Source: a virus
Length of the DNA stretch: 64,000 bases
Reading direction: 5' to 3' (one strand)
Virus record (IMG/VR): IMGVR_UViG_3300008116_000027
Coordinates: 1 to 64,000 of that record
The notes beneath the pieces are model-generated. The model was given only the letters and a program-made list of their open reading frames with translations. It made no database searches and was not told the DNA's origin. The position numbers were made by a program, and so were the translations under genes. Of the stretch, positions 36,984 to 45,391 are shown piece after piece (positions within the stretch are counted from its first letter, which is position 1; every line of letters starts with the position of its first letter).

Positions 36984-38087
36984 ATGGCCACTATTCCAAA
37001 TGATAAAAACTGGAGATTCCCAGACTACACAGATTCACCAGATATACCAAGAGATATTTCTTATTTAGCTGCAGATATTTCAGAGTATATAGATTCTCAC
37101 CCAGGTCCACAAGGTGAGCAGGGGGATACTGGACCAGCAGGACCAGCAAACGTTTTATCAGTCGGAACAGTAACAACTGGACCAGCAGAGTCTTCAGCCT
37201 CAGTTACAATTACTGGTACATCACCAGAGCAAACAATCAATTTTACAATTCCTCGTGGCGATACTGGAGCAACTGGTGCAACTGGCGCACAAGGTATTCA
37301 GGGAATACAGGGCATACAAGGAGAACAAGGAATTCAAGGTATACAAGGAGAAAAGGGCGACAAGGGCGATACTGGTGCAACTGGCGCAACAGGACCTCAA
37401 GGTATACAAGGCGAAAAAGGTGATGATGGTGACCAGGGCATACAAGGAGAACAAGGAACTGGCGTTAATATATTAGGTTCTTATGCTAATCTTACAGCAC
37501 TACAGACAGCACATCCAACTGGAAGCTCTGGAGATGCATATTTAATAGATAATGATTTATATGTTTGGTCTCAATCAACATCTTCATGGATAAACGTTGG
37601 AACAATAAGAGGCCCACAAGGTATTCAAGGAGAGCATGGCATACAGGGTCCAAAAGGCGATAAGGGAGATACTGGCGATACTGGAGCAACTGGTGCACAA
37701 GGACCGCAAGGCCCACAAGGCGAACCAGGATTAACAGGAGCAGACGGAGCAGACGGAGCAGACGGAGCAGACGGTCAAGACCTTACATCAGTATTTACAA
37801 TATCACAAAAATCTACATCTTACACATTAGTGGCATCAGATCTTGGAAAATTAATAGAAATGTCAAATGGCGGAGATCTAATTATACCAACAGATTCAGA
37901 AATATTTGATATCGGATCTACTATAGATATAATTCAAACTGGATCATCGCAAGTAACAATAGGCGGAGATACTGGTGTAACAGTAAACTCAACCCCAGGA
38001 TTAAAATTAAGAGCACAGTGGTCATCTGCAACATTAATTAAAAGAGGAAATAATCTTTGGGTTGCTGTAGGCGATTTGAGCGTCTAA
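36984..38087 (+). CDS. Collagen-like fibre protein of Hint cassette B (367 aa)
   Basis: Gly-x-y triplets fill residues 41-55, 92-160 and 210-266 (PRGDTGATGATGAQG, GEKGDKGDTG, GPKGDKGDTG, GADGADGADG). Five Lys residues occupy the y position before Gly (X-Lys-Gly), the consensus for collagen lysyl hydroxylation, while Pro is mostly in the x position. Residues 267-367 repeat the C-terminal module of the 26526 fibre, ending LKLRAQWSSATLIKRGNNLW. It should form a triple-helical fibre segment. Confidence 0.9.
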   Translation: MATIPNDKNWRFPDYTDSPDIPRDISYLAADISEYIDSHPGPQGEQGDTGPAGPANVLSVGTVTTGPAESSASVTITGTSPEQTINFTIPRGDTGATGATGAQGIQGIQGIQGEQGIQGIQGEKGDKGDTGATGATGPQGIQGEKGDDGDQGIQGEQGTGVNILGSYANLTALQTAHPTGSSGDAYLIDNDLYVWSQSTSSWINVGTIRGPQGIQGEHGIQGPKGDKGDTGDTGATGAQGPQGPQGEPGLTGADGADGADGADGQDLTSVFTISQKSTSYTLVASDLGKLIEMSNGGDLIIPTDSEIFDIGSTIDIIQTGSSQVTIGGDTGVTVNSTPGLKLRAQWSSATLIKRGNNLWVAVGDLSV

Positions 38088-38088
38088 A

Positions 38089-39003
38089 ATGCCAAAAAGA
38101 AATCGTGGTAGATCTGGTACAAGAAAAACAAATGTTCCAAATTATTTAGGACAAACTTCTACCGACACGCAAACATCTTTAACAAATCTTGGATTTGTTT
38201 ATATATATAATACAACCGATACTACAACAGAGTCTGATAATTTAAAAATATATTCACAAAGTATTTCTTCTGGTCAATTATATACTTTGGGATCACAAGT
38301 TTCAGTTGAATATTATGTGTATGTTGCGCCGTTCTTCCCACCGTTCTTTCCATTTTTCCCACCCTATTTCCCACCGTTCTTTCCATTTTTCCCACCCTAT
38401 TTCCCACCGTTCTTTCCATTTTTCCCACCCTATTTCCCACCGTTCTTTCCATTTTTCCCACCAAGATTTGCCCCAGTGGGTCCTTATTTCCCAGCATGCC
38501 TAGATGAAAACACTTTAGTGTTAACTAACGAAGGAATGAAGCCAGCTAAAGATATTAAGGTCGGGGATACATTATTAACAGTTGATGCATTAGGATTGTC
38601 TAATCAACCAAATGCAACCCCACTTGAAATTAATGTTAAAAATCTTAATATAACAAACTTAAGATCTACACAGGTTACAAATGTAATTGTTTCTGATAAA
38701 ACAGATAGAGTCTATTTTAATGAAAATACAGAAATTCAATTTACTGAAACTCACCCAATATTCGTAAAACGAAATAATGAATATCGTGTAGTAGAAGCGG
38801 GATCAGTTCAAGAGGGAGATATCATTATAATTATAAATATAAGTCTCTTAAAAGAACAAATAAATATATCAGAAGTAATAACTGAAACTGTAATAAATAA
38901 AGTTGAAAAGAAAACTTTAGATGTTGCAAAAAATGTATATACGTTTAGCTGTGATCCATATAATTGGTATTTTGCTGGAAATATATTAACTCACAATAAG
39001 TAG
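38089..39003 (+). CDS. PASTA-like / Phe-Pro-repeat / Hint-domain protein B (304 aa)
   Basis: A PASTA-like domain (residues 16-78; VPNYLGQTSTDTQTSLTNLG, then LGSQVSVEYYV) replaces the FN3 pair of protein A and may bind peptidoglycan. The Phe/Tyr-Pro tract (81-126) and the mini-Hint domain follow: Cys137 (FPACLDENT), Thr219-x2-His222 (TETHPIF), and His302-Asn303 before Lys304. The Hint part is closely paralogous to protein A. It starts 1 nt after the collagen-like gene's stop. Confidence 0.88.
   Translation: MPKRNRGRSGTRKTNVPNYLGQTSTDTQTSLTNLGFVYIYNTTDTTTESDNLKIYSQSISSGQLYTLGSQVSVEYYVYVAPFFPPFFPFFPPYFPPFFPFFPPYFPPFFPFFPPYFPPFFPFFPPRFAPVGPYFPACLDENTLVLTNEGMKPAKDIKVGDTLLTVDALGLSNQPNATPLEINVKNLNITNLRSTQVTNVIVSDKTDRVYFNENTEIQFTETHPIFVKRNNEYRVVEAGSVQEGDIIIIINISLLKEQINISEVITETVINKVEKKTLDVAKNVYTFSCDPYNWYFAGNILTHNK
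38329..38461 (+). repeat. 33-bp coding repeat array (Phe-Pro tract)
   Basis: A 33-bp unit (coding PFFPFFPPYFP) repeats about three and a half times with almost no divergence, unlike the looser array at 29603-29818. This indicates recent expansion by slippage or recombination. Confidence 0.85.
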
Positions 39004-39021
39004 ATTGGAGGTTGTCAATAA

Positions 39022-40872
39022 ATGTCATATAAACTTAAAATATTAAAAGACCATCCTATTGGATTTTGGCAACTTGATGATGTGGCTACAAATCCTACTT
39101 TTGACTTTACTGATATTTTAGAAAAATATGATACCTATCAAGATTTATTAGATGCATATGAAGACTATGCAAATATAAACTATTTTGCAGAAGATAGTTC
39201 TGGATGCTCTAATACTGGACTGTATGTCGGAACTTTTGATACTAATAAAAAATATTTTCCTTTATCTCCAGGAGGAAGATATTCTATAGATATAACATCA
39301 TCTAAAAGTATAGATTTCCCAATAATTAATAGTTACTATAAAAATAATGCACCTGGCGGTTTTGCTACAAGAGATTATGGAGATAATGATTTTACACTAG
39401 AATGCTGGATCTACCCAGAAATAACCACTAATTCTTTAACAACAATATTTGCCGATAGTAGTAAAAATGTTGGCATATTTTACCAAAATGGAAATATCAT
39501 TTTTAAATTAGATCAAGAACTTTTAGAATATACATTACCAATTATAAATAAATCAATGCATATAGTTGCAGTATATTTAGTAACAGAAGCTCATTTATAT
39601 ATAGATGGCAAACTATCCATTAGTAAAACAATATCTTCTAATCCATTTACCAATACTGAAATTTTATTAACCTCTGGGCCCACATCAAATTTAAACGATA
39701 AATTTTTAATAGACGATATAGCAGTATATAGATATGGTCTATCTAATATAAAAATATTAGATCATTATTATAATGATAGCTATACAAATCCATCTCAAAT
39801 AATACAAGTAGACAATGGAGAAATTTTTGAATTTTACGATACAGATATAAGTAAAGTTTTTTCTTATTCATATCCTTTAAATAGGCCCTGGCAAGAAGTC
39901 GTGACAGAAGATTTATATTATGACCAAACAAATCAATATATACAAATTAAAAAAAGTGGCGTACAAGAGTCTAAGTCTATTGTAATAGAAGATACAATAT
40001 ACTTACCAGCAGCAACTTCTATAAATTCTTCAAAAATAGATTGGTTTGGAGATAATGGAATTACTGTTGAAACTAGTATTAATGGAGAAGATTATGAATT
40101 GTGTATCAACGGACAGTCTATACCACAATACACCTCATTAAATTTTAACAATAGTAGAGTTTTAAATATAAAAATAACAATAGGCTCAACGGACATTTCT
40201 AAATATTTACCAAAATTATATAATTTAAATATTAGTTTTTATAATAATCAAATTATGTATTCAAAAAATGGAACAAGCTATTTGTCAAAAATTGAAAATA
40301 AAGACTATTATTTAGGAGAAAATAAATACCCAATTTTATCTAGGGATCCAAGAAATGGAATATTGTGTCCAAGTAACTCTGGATTTAATATTAATTTATT
40401 TCAATTAAAACAATCAATAGAATTTTTTTATACACCATATAGTTTAAATAAAGGTCTACTAATTAGCTCAATTATAGATGAAGACGGGGCAGCCAGCGAA
40501 TATTCATGGAATACAGATGGATCAATTAATCAAACTAACATAGAGTCTATTTATGTCAATGGTATAGATGTTTCTCTAGAAGATGACATATCTAATATAT
40601 TTACATTAAACGATATACATCACGTTGTGATTAATTTTACAGACCCTATATATGGGCTAGCAACAATCAACTACAAGTCATCTGGTTCAACAAAAGCCCT
40701 ATATCAATATATGTCATTTTACCAGAATTCATTAAGTTATAATACTATAATTAATCATTATCGTTTATATACCTCTAGAGACCTATATCAAACAAGTTAT
40801 TCTTCCATGTTTATGTCAGAAAACTCAGTTAATCTATATAATAATGACTGGATTGTGGTACAAAACTCATAA
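39022..40872 (+). CDS. LamG / concanavalin-like tail protein (616 aa)
   Basis: The opening KDHPIGFWQLDDVATNPT and later AHLYIDGKLSISKTISSN and IDDIAVYRYGLSN match LamG/concanavalin A-like jelly-roll domains that bind glycans (about residues 90-250), and a second similar region lies near 420-610. It could be a receptor-binding or adhesin protein. AGATTGGAGG lies 10 nt before ATG. Confidence 0.78.
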   Translation: MSYKLKILKDHPIGFWQLDDVATNPTFDFTDILEKYDTYQDLLDAYEDYANINYFAEDSSGCSNTGLYVGTFDTNKKYFPLSPGGRYSIDITSSKSIDFPIINSYYKNNAPGGFATRDYGDNDFTLECWIYPEITTNSLTTIFADSSKNVGIFYQNGNIIFKLDQELLEYTLPIINKSMHIVAVYLVTEAHLYIDGKLSISKTISSNPFTNTEILLTSGPTSNLNDKFLIDDIAVYRYGLSNIKILDHYYNDSYTNPSQIIQVDNGEIFEFYDTDISKVFSYSYPLNRPWQEVVTEDLYYDQTNQYIQIKKSGVQESKSIVIEDTIYLPAATSINSSKIDWFGDNGITVETSINGEDYELCINGQSIPQYTSLNFNNSRVLNIKITIGSTDISKYLPKLYNLNISFYNNQIMYSKNGTSYLSKIENKDYYLGENKYPILSRDPRNGILCPSNSGFNINLFQLKQSIEFFYTPYSLNKGLLISSIIDEDGAASEYSWNTDGSINQTNIESIYVNGIDVSLEDDISNIFTLNDIHHVVINFTDPIYGLATINYKSSGSTKALYQYMSFYQNSLSYNTIINHYRLYTSRDLYQTSYSSMFMSENSVNLYNNDWIVVQNS

Positions 40873-40935
40873 TTATGTCAACTGTCTTGACAATATATGG
40901 ACTTTAACCGTAAGTAATGGTAGAATTGAGACCTA

Positions 40936-41271
40936 ATGGATATTAAAAATGTTAATCAAAAAGTAATAGAGGAAACAACTCTAGGAATATATGTGTGGGA
41001 AATGCCAGACGGAAGATGGATTGGCGATGACGATGGCAATTTTCTATCAATAACATCTAAAAAAGGCAACCGCTCAAAAATGGACACATTAGCAAAAGCC
41101 GTAAGATCTTATGGAATTTATGAGGGACAGCCTAAATTTTTATCAGGCAGACGTAAAATTGATGATGAAGAATTTGAATATCAAAAACAAAGATTAGATT
41201 GGGGACTAACACCAGACCCACTAGATATTGGTGTATATAAAGATTCAATTAAAAATGGAGGAAGACCATAA
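40936..41271 (+). CDS. Hypothetical protein before portal (111 aa)
   Basis: The protein starts MDIKNVNQKVIEETTLGIYV with WEMPDGRWIGDDDGNFLSI and ends NGGRP. Proteins with this WxMPDGxWIxDDxGNFLSI pattern commonly precede portal genes in actinophages; their role is unknown. Its last bases overlap the portal start. Confidence 0.75.
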   Translation: MDIKNVNQKVIEETTLGIYVWEMPDGRWIGDDDGNFLSITSKKGNRSKMDTLAKAVRSYGIYEGQPKFLSGRRKIDDEEFEYQKQRLDWGLTPDPLDIGVYKDSIKNGGRP

Positions 41272-42857
41272 TGGAGTTCATTAACGACGACACAGATCCT
41301 ACACAAAATATAGATATATCAAACTCTGCCGACTGGATGAGATTTAACAGCAAAGAAGTTGTAGTAGACAATGATCCATTTAGTATTGGAGAAGCAGAGT
41401 TAAAAAAAGTTAATGGTCTTGGAACAAGTTTTCGTAGAAAGATGTCTAGAGAATTTTCTAAAAGATTTATCGGTCAAGATGGAACTGGAACACAGCAGAA
41501 TTTATTGCAGCAGGCAGTTACGGGATATGCAATGTTCGATCTCGTTCAACCAGTATACAACCTAGAATATCTATCAAAGATTTATGAAATATCTCCTTAT
41601 AATTACGCAGCAATTAATGCAAAAGTTGCAAATATTGTAGGGCTTGGGTATACGTTCGTAGAAACAAAAAAAGCAAATGATGCACTAGACAATATTTCAG
41701 ATGAAAAACAATTAGATAGGGCACGTAGAAAATTAAATAAGCTTCGTCAAGATTTAGATTATTGGCTAGAAGAAACAAACGAAGAAGAAACATTTACAGA
41801 AACATTAATTAAAGCCTATACAGATTTAGAAGCTACTGGTAATGGCTTTATTGAAATTGGTAGAACCACTGCTGGCAATATAGGATACATAGGACATATC
41901 CCAGCAAAGACTATGCGTGTTCGTCGTTTGCGTGATGGATTTATTCAATTGCTATATGGTAAGGCTGTATATTTTAGAAACTTTGGAGATCAAGAAACCC
42001 CTAATCCAATAGCGGATGGAACAGATAGACCAAATGAAATTATTCATTTAAAGAAATATACTCCAATGAATAATTACTACGGGCTACCAGATATAGTTGC
42101 AGCACAAACATCAATGGCTGGAAATGAATTTGCTGGTAAATATAATTTAGACTATTTTGAAAATAAAGCAGTTCCACGATATGTTATTACTGTAAAGGGA
42201 GCAAAGCTTTCCCCAGAATCCGAAAGAAAATTATTAGAATTTTTCCAGGTAGGATTAAAAGGTAAAAATCATAGATCGTTATATGTACCGCTTCCACCAG
42301 ACAGCCCAGACTCAAAGGTTGAATTTAAAATGGAGCCTATTGAGGCAAGCTCTCAAGAGTCTTCATTTAATGTTTACCGAAAGGCAAATAGAGACGAAAT
42401 ATTATTAGCTCACAGAGTTCCTATTAATAAAATAGGAGTTCCAGAAGGAATTAGTCTAGCATCTGCAAGAGACGCAGATAAAATGTTCAAAGAGCAGGTA
42501 TGTCGTCCAGCACAGGATATTTTAGAGAAGAAATTAAATAGAATTATTTCTGAAAAAACAGATGCCTTAATTCTTAAATTTAATGAATTAACCCTAACTG
42601 ACGAAGATACTCAATCTAAAATTGATGAACGTTATTTAAGAATGCAGGTAATTACTCCAAATGAAGTTAGAATTAGAAAGGGTATGGTGCCTAGGGATGG
42701 CGGAGATAATGTTGTTGATTTAAAAGCTCAAGGGGCAGCCGAACAAACCGCTCAAGCAATGAATTCTAGAAATAGGACTCAGGAGAGATCTGCAAATTCA
42801 CCAGATATTTCTGGGGAGGCCAGAAATCCAAAAGGTGAGGGTCGAACCACTGCTTAA
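41271..42857 (+). CDS. Portal protein (528 aa)
   Basis: The length, location upstream of protease and capsid genes, and motifs such as YNYAAINAKVANIVGLGY and IIHLKKYTPMNNYYGLPDIV and HRVPINKIGVPEGISLASAR identify an HK97-type portal (phage_portal). The portal ring is the DNA packaging and ejection channel. GAGGAAG lies 6 nt before ATG. Confidence 0.9.
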   Translation: MEFINDDTDPTQNIDISNSADWMRFNSKEVVVDNDPFSIGEAELKKVNGLGTSFRRKMSREFSKRFIGQDGTGTQQNLLQQAVTGYAMFDLVQPVYNLEYLSKIYEISPYNYAAINAKVANIVGLGYTFVETKKANDALDNISDEKQLDRARRKLNKLRQDLDYWLEETNEEETFTETLIKAYTDLEATGNGFIEIGRTTAGNIGYIGHIPAKTMRVRRLRDGFIQLLYGKAVYFRNFGDQETPNPIADGTDRPNEIIHLKKYTPMNNYYGLPDIVAAQTSMAGNEFAGKYNLDYFENKAVPRYVITVKGAKLSPESERKLLEFFQVGLKGKNHRSLYVPLPPDSPDSKVEFKMEPIEASSQESSFNVYRKANRDEILLAHRVPINKIGVPEGISLASARDADKMFKEQVCRPAQDILEKKLNRIISEKTDALILKFNELTLTDEDTQSKIDERYLRMQVITPNEVRIRKGMVPRDGGDNVVDLKAQGAAEQTAQAMNSRNRTQERSANSPDISGEARNPKGEGRTTA

Positions 42858-42912
42858 TTATTAGGCAACTAGTTATTTGCCTTTTTATATATACAAAGAT
42901 AAAATTAAGCAT

Positions 42913-44220
42913 ATGAATATTGAAAAATCTTATTGGTCCAGCAATGGCGATGATATCAGTTTATCTATTCCTTTCACAAAAGTCAATCGTGAAAAGAGAA
43001 CTGTCTCTGGTTTTGCGACACTAGACAACATTGATCAAACAGGAGATGTTGTAACTGCAGAGGCCAGCTTAAAAGCTTTTGAAAACTTTAGAGGAAATAT
43101 CCGTGAGATGCACGGATCAAATGCAGTCGGTAAAATGGTTTCATTTAAACCAGAAACTTACTATGACCCAAAGTCAGGTGAATTTTTTAACGGAGTATAT
43201 GTAGACGCATATATCTCAAAGGGCGCACAAGACACCTGGGAAAAAGTTTTAGACGGAACACTACAAGGATTTTCAATTGGCGGAAAAATTGTGGATTCAG
43301 AGAATGAAGTAAATAAGTCTACAGGAAATCCAGTAAGATTTATTAAAGAGTATTCATTGATTGAGCTATCAGTAGTAGACTCACCAGCAAATGAATTATG
43401 TAATATTTTATCTATTCAAAAAATGAATGGACAATTAATTTTTAAAGGAATAGCAGCAGATACTGTTACGGAAAATATTTTTTATTGTGAAGATAGCGAT
43501 TCCGTATTCATGTCAACAGACGCAACTTATACCTCACCAGTAACTGGTAAATTAGCAAGTTTAATTGGTTGGGTAGAAAGTAACGATGTTAATAAAGCAA
43601 AAGAAATAGAAAAGATTCTTGCTTCATTCAAGAAGTCAAGATTAACGTTGCCTGAAACACAAATAGCAAAACAGGCAAACGCAGAAGGAGGTAATGAAGT
43701 GTCAGAAAACACAGAAACAGTAGCAGTAGAAGAAACTGCTCCAGTAGAAGTTTCAAGCGCTGCAGAGGCAGTAATTGAAAAAGCTGTTACAGAAGATGTA
43801 GTAGCCGAAGATACTTCTGCCGAAACCGTTGAAAAAGCAGCAGACGTCTCAGAAGTCGTCGTTGATGAACCTGATTTTGCAAAAATGTTAGGTGACCTAA
43901 AAGGCTTTTTCTCAGAAACTCTAAGCAAAGCTTCAGAAGCAAATGCAGCACAAGTTACAACTATTAAAGAAACAGTTGAATCTTTTAGCAAGAGCGTAGA
44001 AACTAGAATTTCAGAGTTGGCAGAACAACACTCAGAACTCAGCAAAACTGTTGAGAACATCAAGAACACGATTGATGGTGTAGAAAAGCGTGTCGATGCA
44101 GTAGAATCAGAGACTGCAATTAAGAAGTCCTCAGACCTTGGCGGGTCTAGGGAAGTAAAAATCCAAAAATCAAAATGGAACGGTTCTTTCCTCGGTTCCG
44201 TAAACGAACTATTTAAATAA
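42913..44220 (+). CDS. Prohead protease with fused scaffold domain (435 aa)
   Basis: REMHGSNAVGKM (His67), LQGFSIGGKI (Ser121) and YSLIELSVVDSPAN (Glu151) match the serine-type HK97/S78 capsid maturation protease. From residue 263 on, the protein is acidic Ala/Glu/Val-rich and then coiled-coil (ETVESFSKSVETRISELAEQ), as expected for a scaffold. ATG at 42913 gives the conserved start; an upstream TTG at 42877 is possible. An internal GTG at 43699 likely makes the scaffold alone. Confidence 0.85.
   Translation: MNIEKSYWSSNGDDISLSIPFTKVNREKRTVSGFATLDNIDQTGDVVTAEASLKAFENFRGNIREMHGSNAVGKMVSFKPETYYDPKSGEFFNGVYVDAYISKGAQDTWEKVLDGTLQGFSIGGKIVDSENEVNKSTGNPVRFIKEYSLIELSVVDSPANELCNILSIQKMNGQLIFKGIAADTVTENIFYCEDSDSVFMSTDATYTSPVTGKLASLIGWVESNDVNKAKEIEKILASFKKSRLTLPETQIAKQANAEGGNEVSENTETVAVEETAPVEVSSAAEAVIEKAVTEDVVAEDTSAETVEKAADVSEVVVDEPDFAKMLGDLKGFFSETLSKASEANAAQVTTIKETVESFSKSVETRISELAEQHSELSKTVENIKNTIDGVEKRVDAVESETAIKKSSDLGGSREVKIQKSKWNGSFLGSVNELFK
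43699..44220 (+). CDS. Internally initiated scaffold protein (173 aa)
   Basis: An in-frame GTG at 43699 lies 7 nt after a perfect AAGGAGG (43685-43691), stronger than the RBS of the full-length gene. It would start at VSENTETVAVEE and produce the acidic scaffold domain alone, as lambda Nu3 is made within gene C. The expression is inferred. Confidence 0.55.
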   Translation: MSENTETVAVEETAPVEVSSAAEAVIEKAVTEDVVAEDTSAETVEKAADVSEVVVDEPDFAKMLGDLKGFFSETLSKASEANAAQVTTIKETVESFSKSVETRISELAEQHSELSKTVENIKNTIDGVEKRVDAVESETAIKKSSDLGGSREVKIQKSKWNGSFLGSVNELFK

Positions 44221-44240
44221 AGGGTAGGTGAAATAAATAA

Positions 44241-45293
44241 ATGAGCAATGAATTATTAGAAAAAGCAGTAGCTGCCGATACGACAGTAACTGGTACATTT
44301 GCTTCAGCAACTGGAGGAGAAGGAATCCACACAGGGTCAGAAAATGGCAACGGTGGTCTTCTTAATCCAGAACAGTCAGCTCGATTCCTAGACTATATGT
44401 TCGACGCAACCGTAATTGGTAAAGTCGCACGTACCGTCAGAATGAAGTCTGATACAACTGAAATTGATCGCATGGGCGTAGGCGAAAAGCTTATGAAACT
44501 TGCGACAGAAGGAGATAACACAAACAGCGACAACGCTGCAGTGACATTCTCAAAGATTTCTTTGACAACAAAGAAGTTACGTCTAGATTGGGAACTTTCA
44601 ACTGAGTCTCTAGAAGACAATATTGAGGGTGCAGATCTAGAAGATCACATTGCACGTCTAATGGCAACACAAGCTGGTAACGACATTGAAGATTTGGTTC
44701 TTAACGGAAACACATCTCTATCATCTGATCAGCTTTACAAGGCATTTGACGGAGCAGTTAAGCTTTCAAAGACAAACGGTCACGTAGTTGACGCAGGTGG
44801 AGATACAATCTCCCGTGCAGTATTTAATGATGCGCTTAAGGCTCTTCCACGTAAATACAAGCAACGCCGTACAGACCTACGTTTCTTGTCAGGTTCAAAC
44901 TTGATTCAAGATTACTTATATGCAACTTCACAAAATATCCAAAACGTTAACCCACAAGATATTGCTTCTGGCATTATTCGTGGTGAGGTAGCACCTGTAT
45001 CTGGCCCAGCTGGATATGTAGCTCCATACGCATTTGGTATTCCAATCGTTGAAGTTCCATTACTAAATGAGACACAAACTGGCTCATACTCAGGAGCAAC
45101 AGGATCACACGGTGACGTCCACTTGACATTCCCAAATAACGTAGTTATTGGTATCAAGCGTGATGTAACTGTATACCGATTCTTCTGGCCAAAGAAGGAC
45201 TCAATCGAGTACACAATGTATACTCGTGTTGGCGTTCAAATTGAGCAAGCAGATGCTTGGGTAGTAGTAAAGAACGTAAAGGTTGCTTCTTAA
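44241..45293 (+). CDS. Major capsid protein, HK97 fold (350 aa)
   Basis: The position after the protease, LNPEQSARFLDYMFDATVIG, GEKLMKLATEGDNTN and FWPKKDSIEYTMYTRVGVQI fit an HK97-fold major capsid protein of a size usual for actinophages. AGGTGAAATAAATA precedes ATG. A terminator follows at 45315. Codon use is visibly different (more C- and G-ending codons) from neighbours, as for a highly expressed gene. Confidence 0.88.
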   Translation: MSNELLEKAVAADTTVTGTFASATGGEGIHTGSENGNGGLLNPEQSARFLDYMFDATVIGKVARTVRMKSDTTEIDRMGVGEKLMKLATEGDNTNSDNAAVTFSKISLTTKKLRLDWELSTESLEDNIEGADLEDHIARLMATQAGNDIEDLVLNGNTSLSSDQLYKAFDGAVKLSKTNGHVVDAGGDTISRAVFNDALKALPRKYKQRRTDLRFLSGSNLIQDYLYATSQNIQNVNPQDIASGIIRGEVAPVSGPAGYVAPYAFGIPIVEVPLLNETQTGSYSGATGSHGDVHLTFPNNVVIGIKRDVTVYRFFWPKKDSIEYTMYTRVGVQIEQADAWVVVKNVKVAS

Positions 45294-45314
45294 TTAAGAA
45301 TTAACCATATTGAA

Positions 45315-45343
45315 GGCCCCCAATTAATTTTGGGGGCTTTTCA
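45315..45343 (+). terminator. Terminator after major capsid gene
   Basis: GCCCCCAA (45316-45323) pairs with TTGGGGGC (45330-45337), followed by TTTTCATTT. Confidence 0.85.
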
Positions 45344-45357
45344 TTTAAATTTAGTAA

Positions 45358-45366
45358 TGATATAAT
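45358..45366 (+). promoter_or_regulatory. Extended -10 (TGATATAAT)
   Basis: It lies 17-25 nt before the AAGGAG and ATG of the 131-aa gene, directly after the capsid terminator. Confidence 0.55.
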
Positions 45367-45391
45367 TAAAGAACTAGACTAAGGAGAATAT

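Noticed and set aside
11424-38087. Phage integrase or repressor for lysogeny
   Set aside because: I looked for tyrosine/serine recombinase motifs and helix-turn-helix repressors and found none in the translated genes of the window.
38329-38461. CRISPR array
   Set aside because: The repeats are contiguous without spacers and code for the protein's Phe-Pro tract, so they are coding repeats, as are those at 27666-27845.
22000-40872. Diversity-generating retroelement for fibre variation
   Set aside because: No reverse transcriptase and no template/variable repeat pair is visible; fibre similarity is by duplicated modules, not adenine-specific changes.
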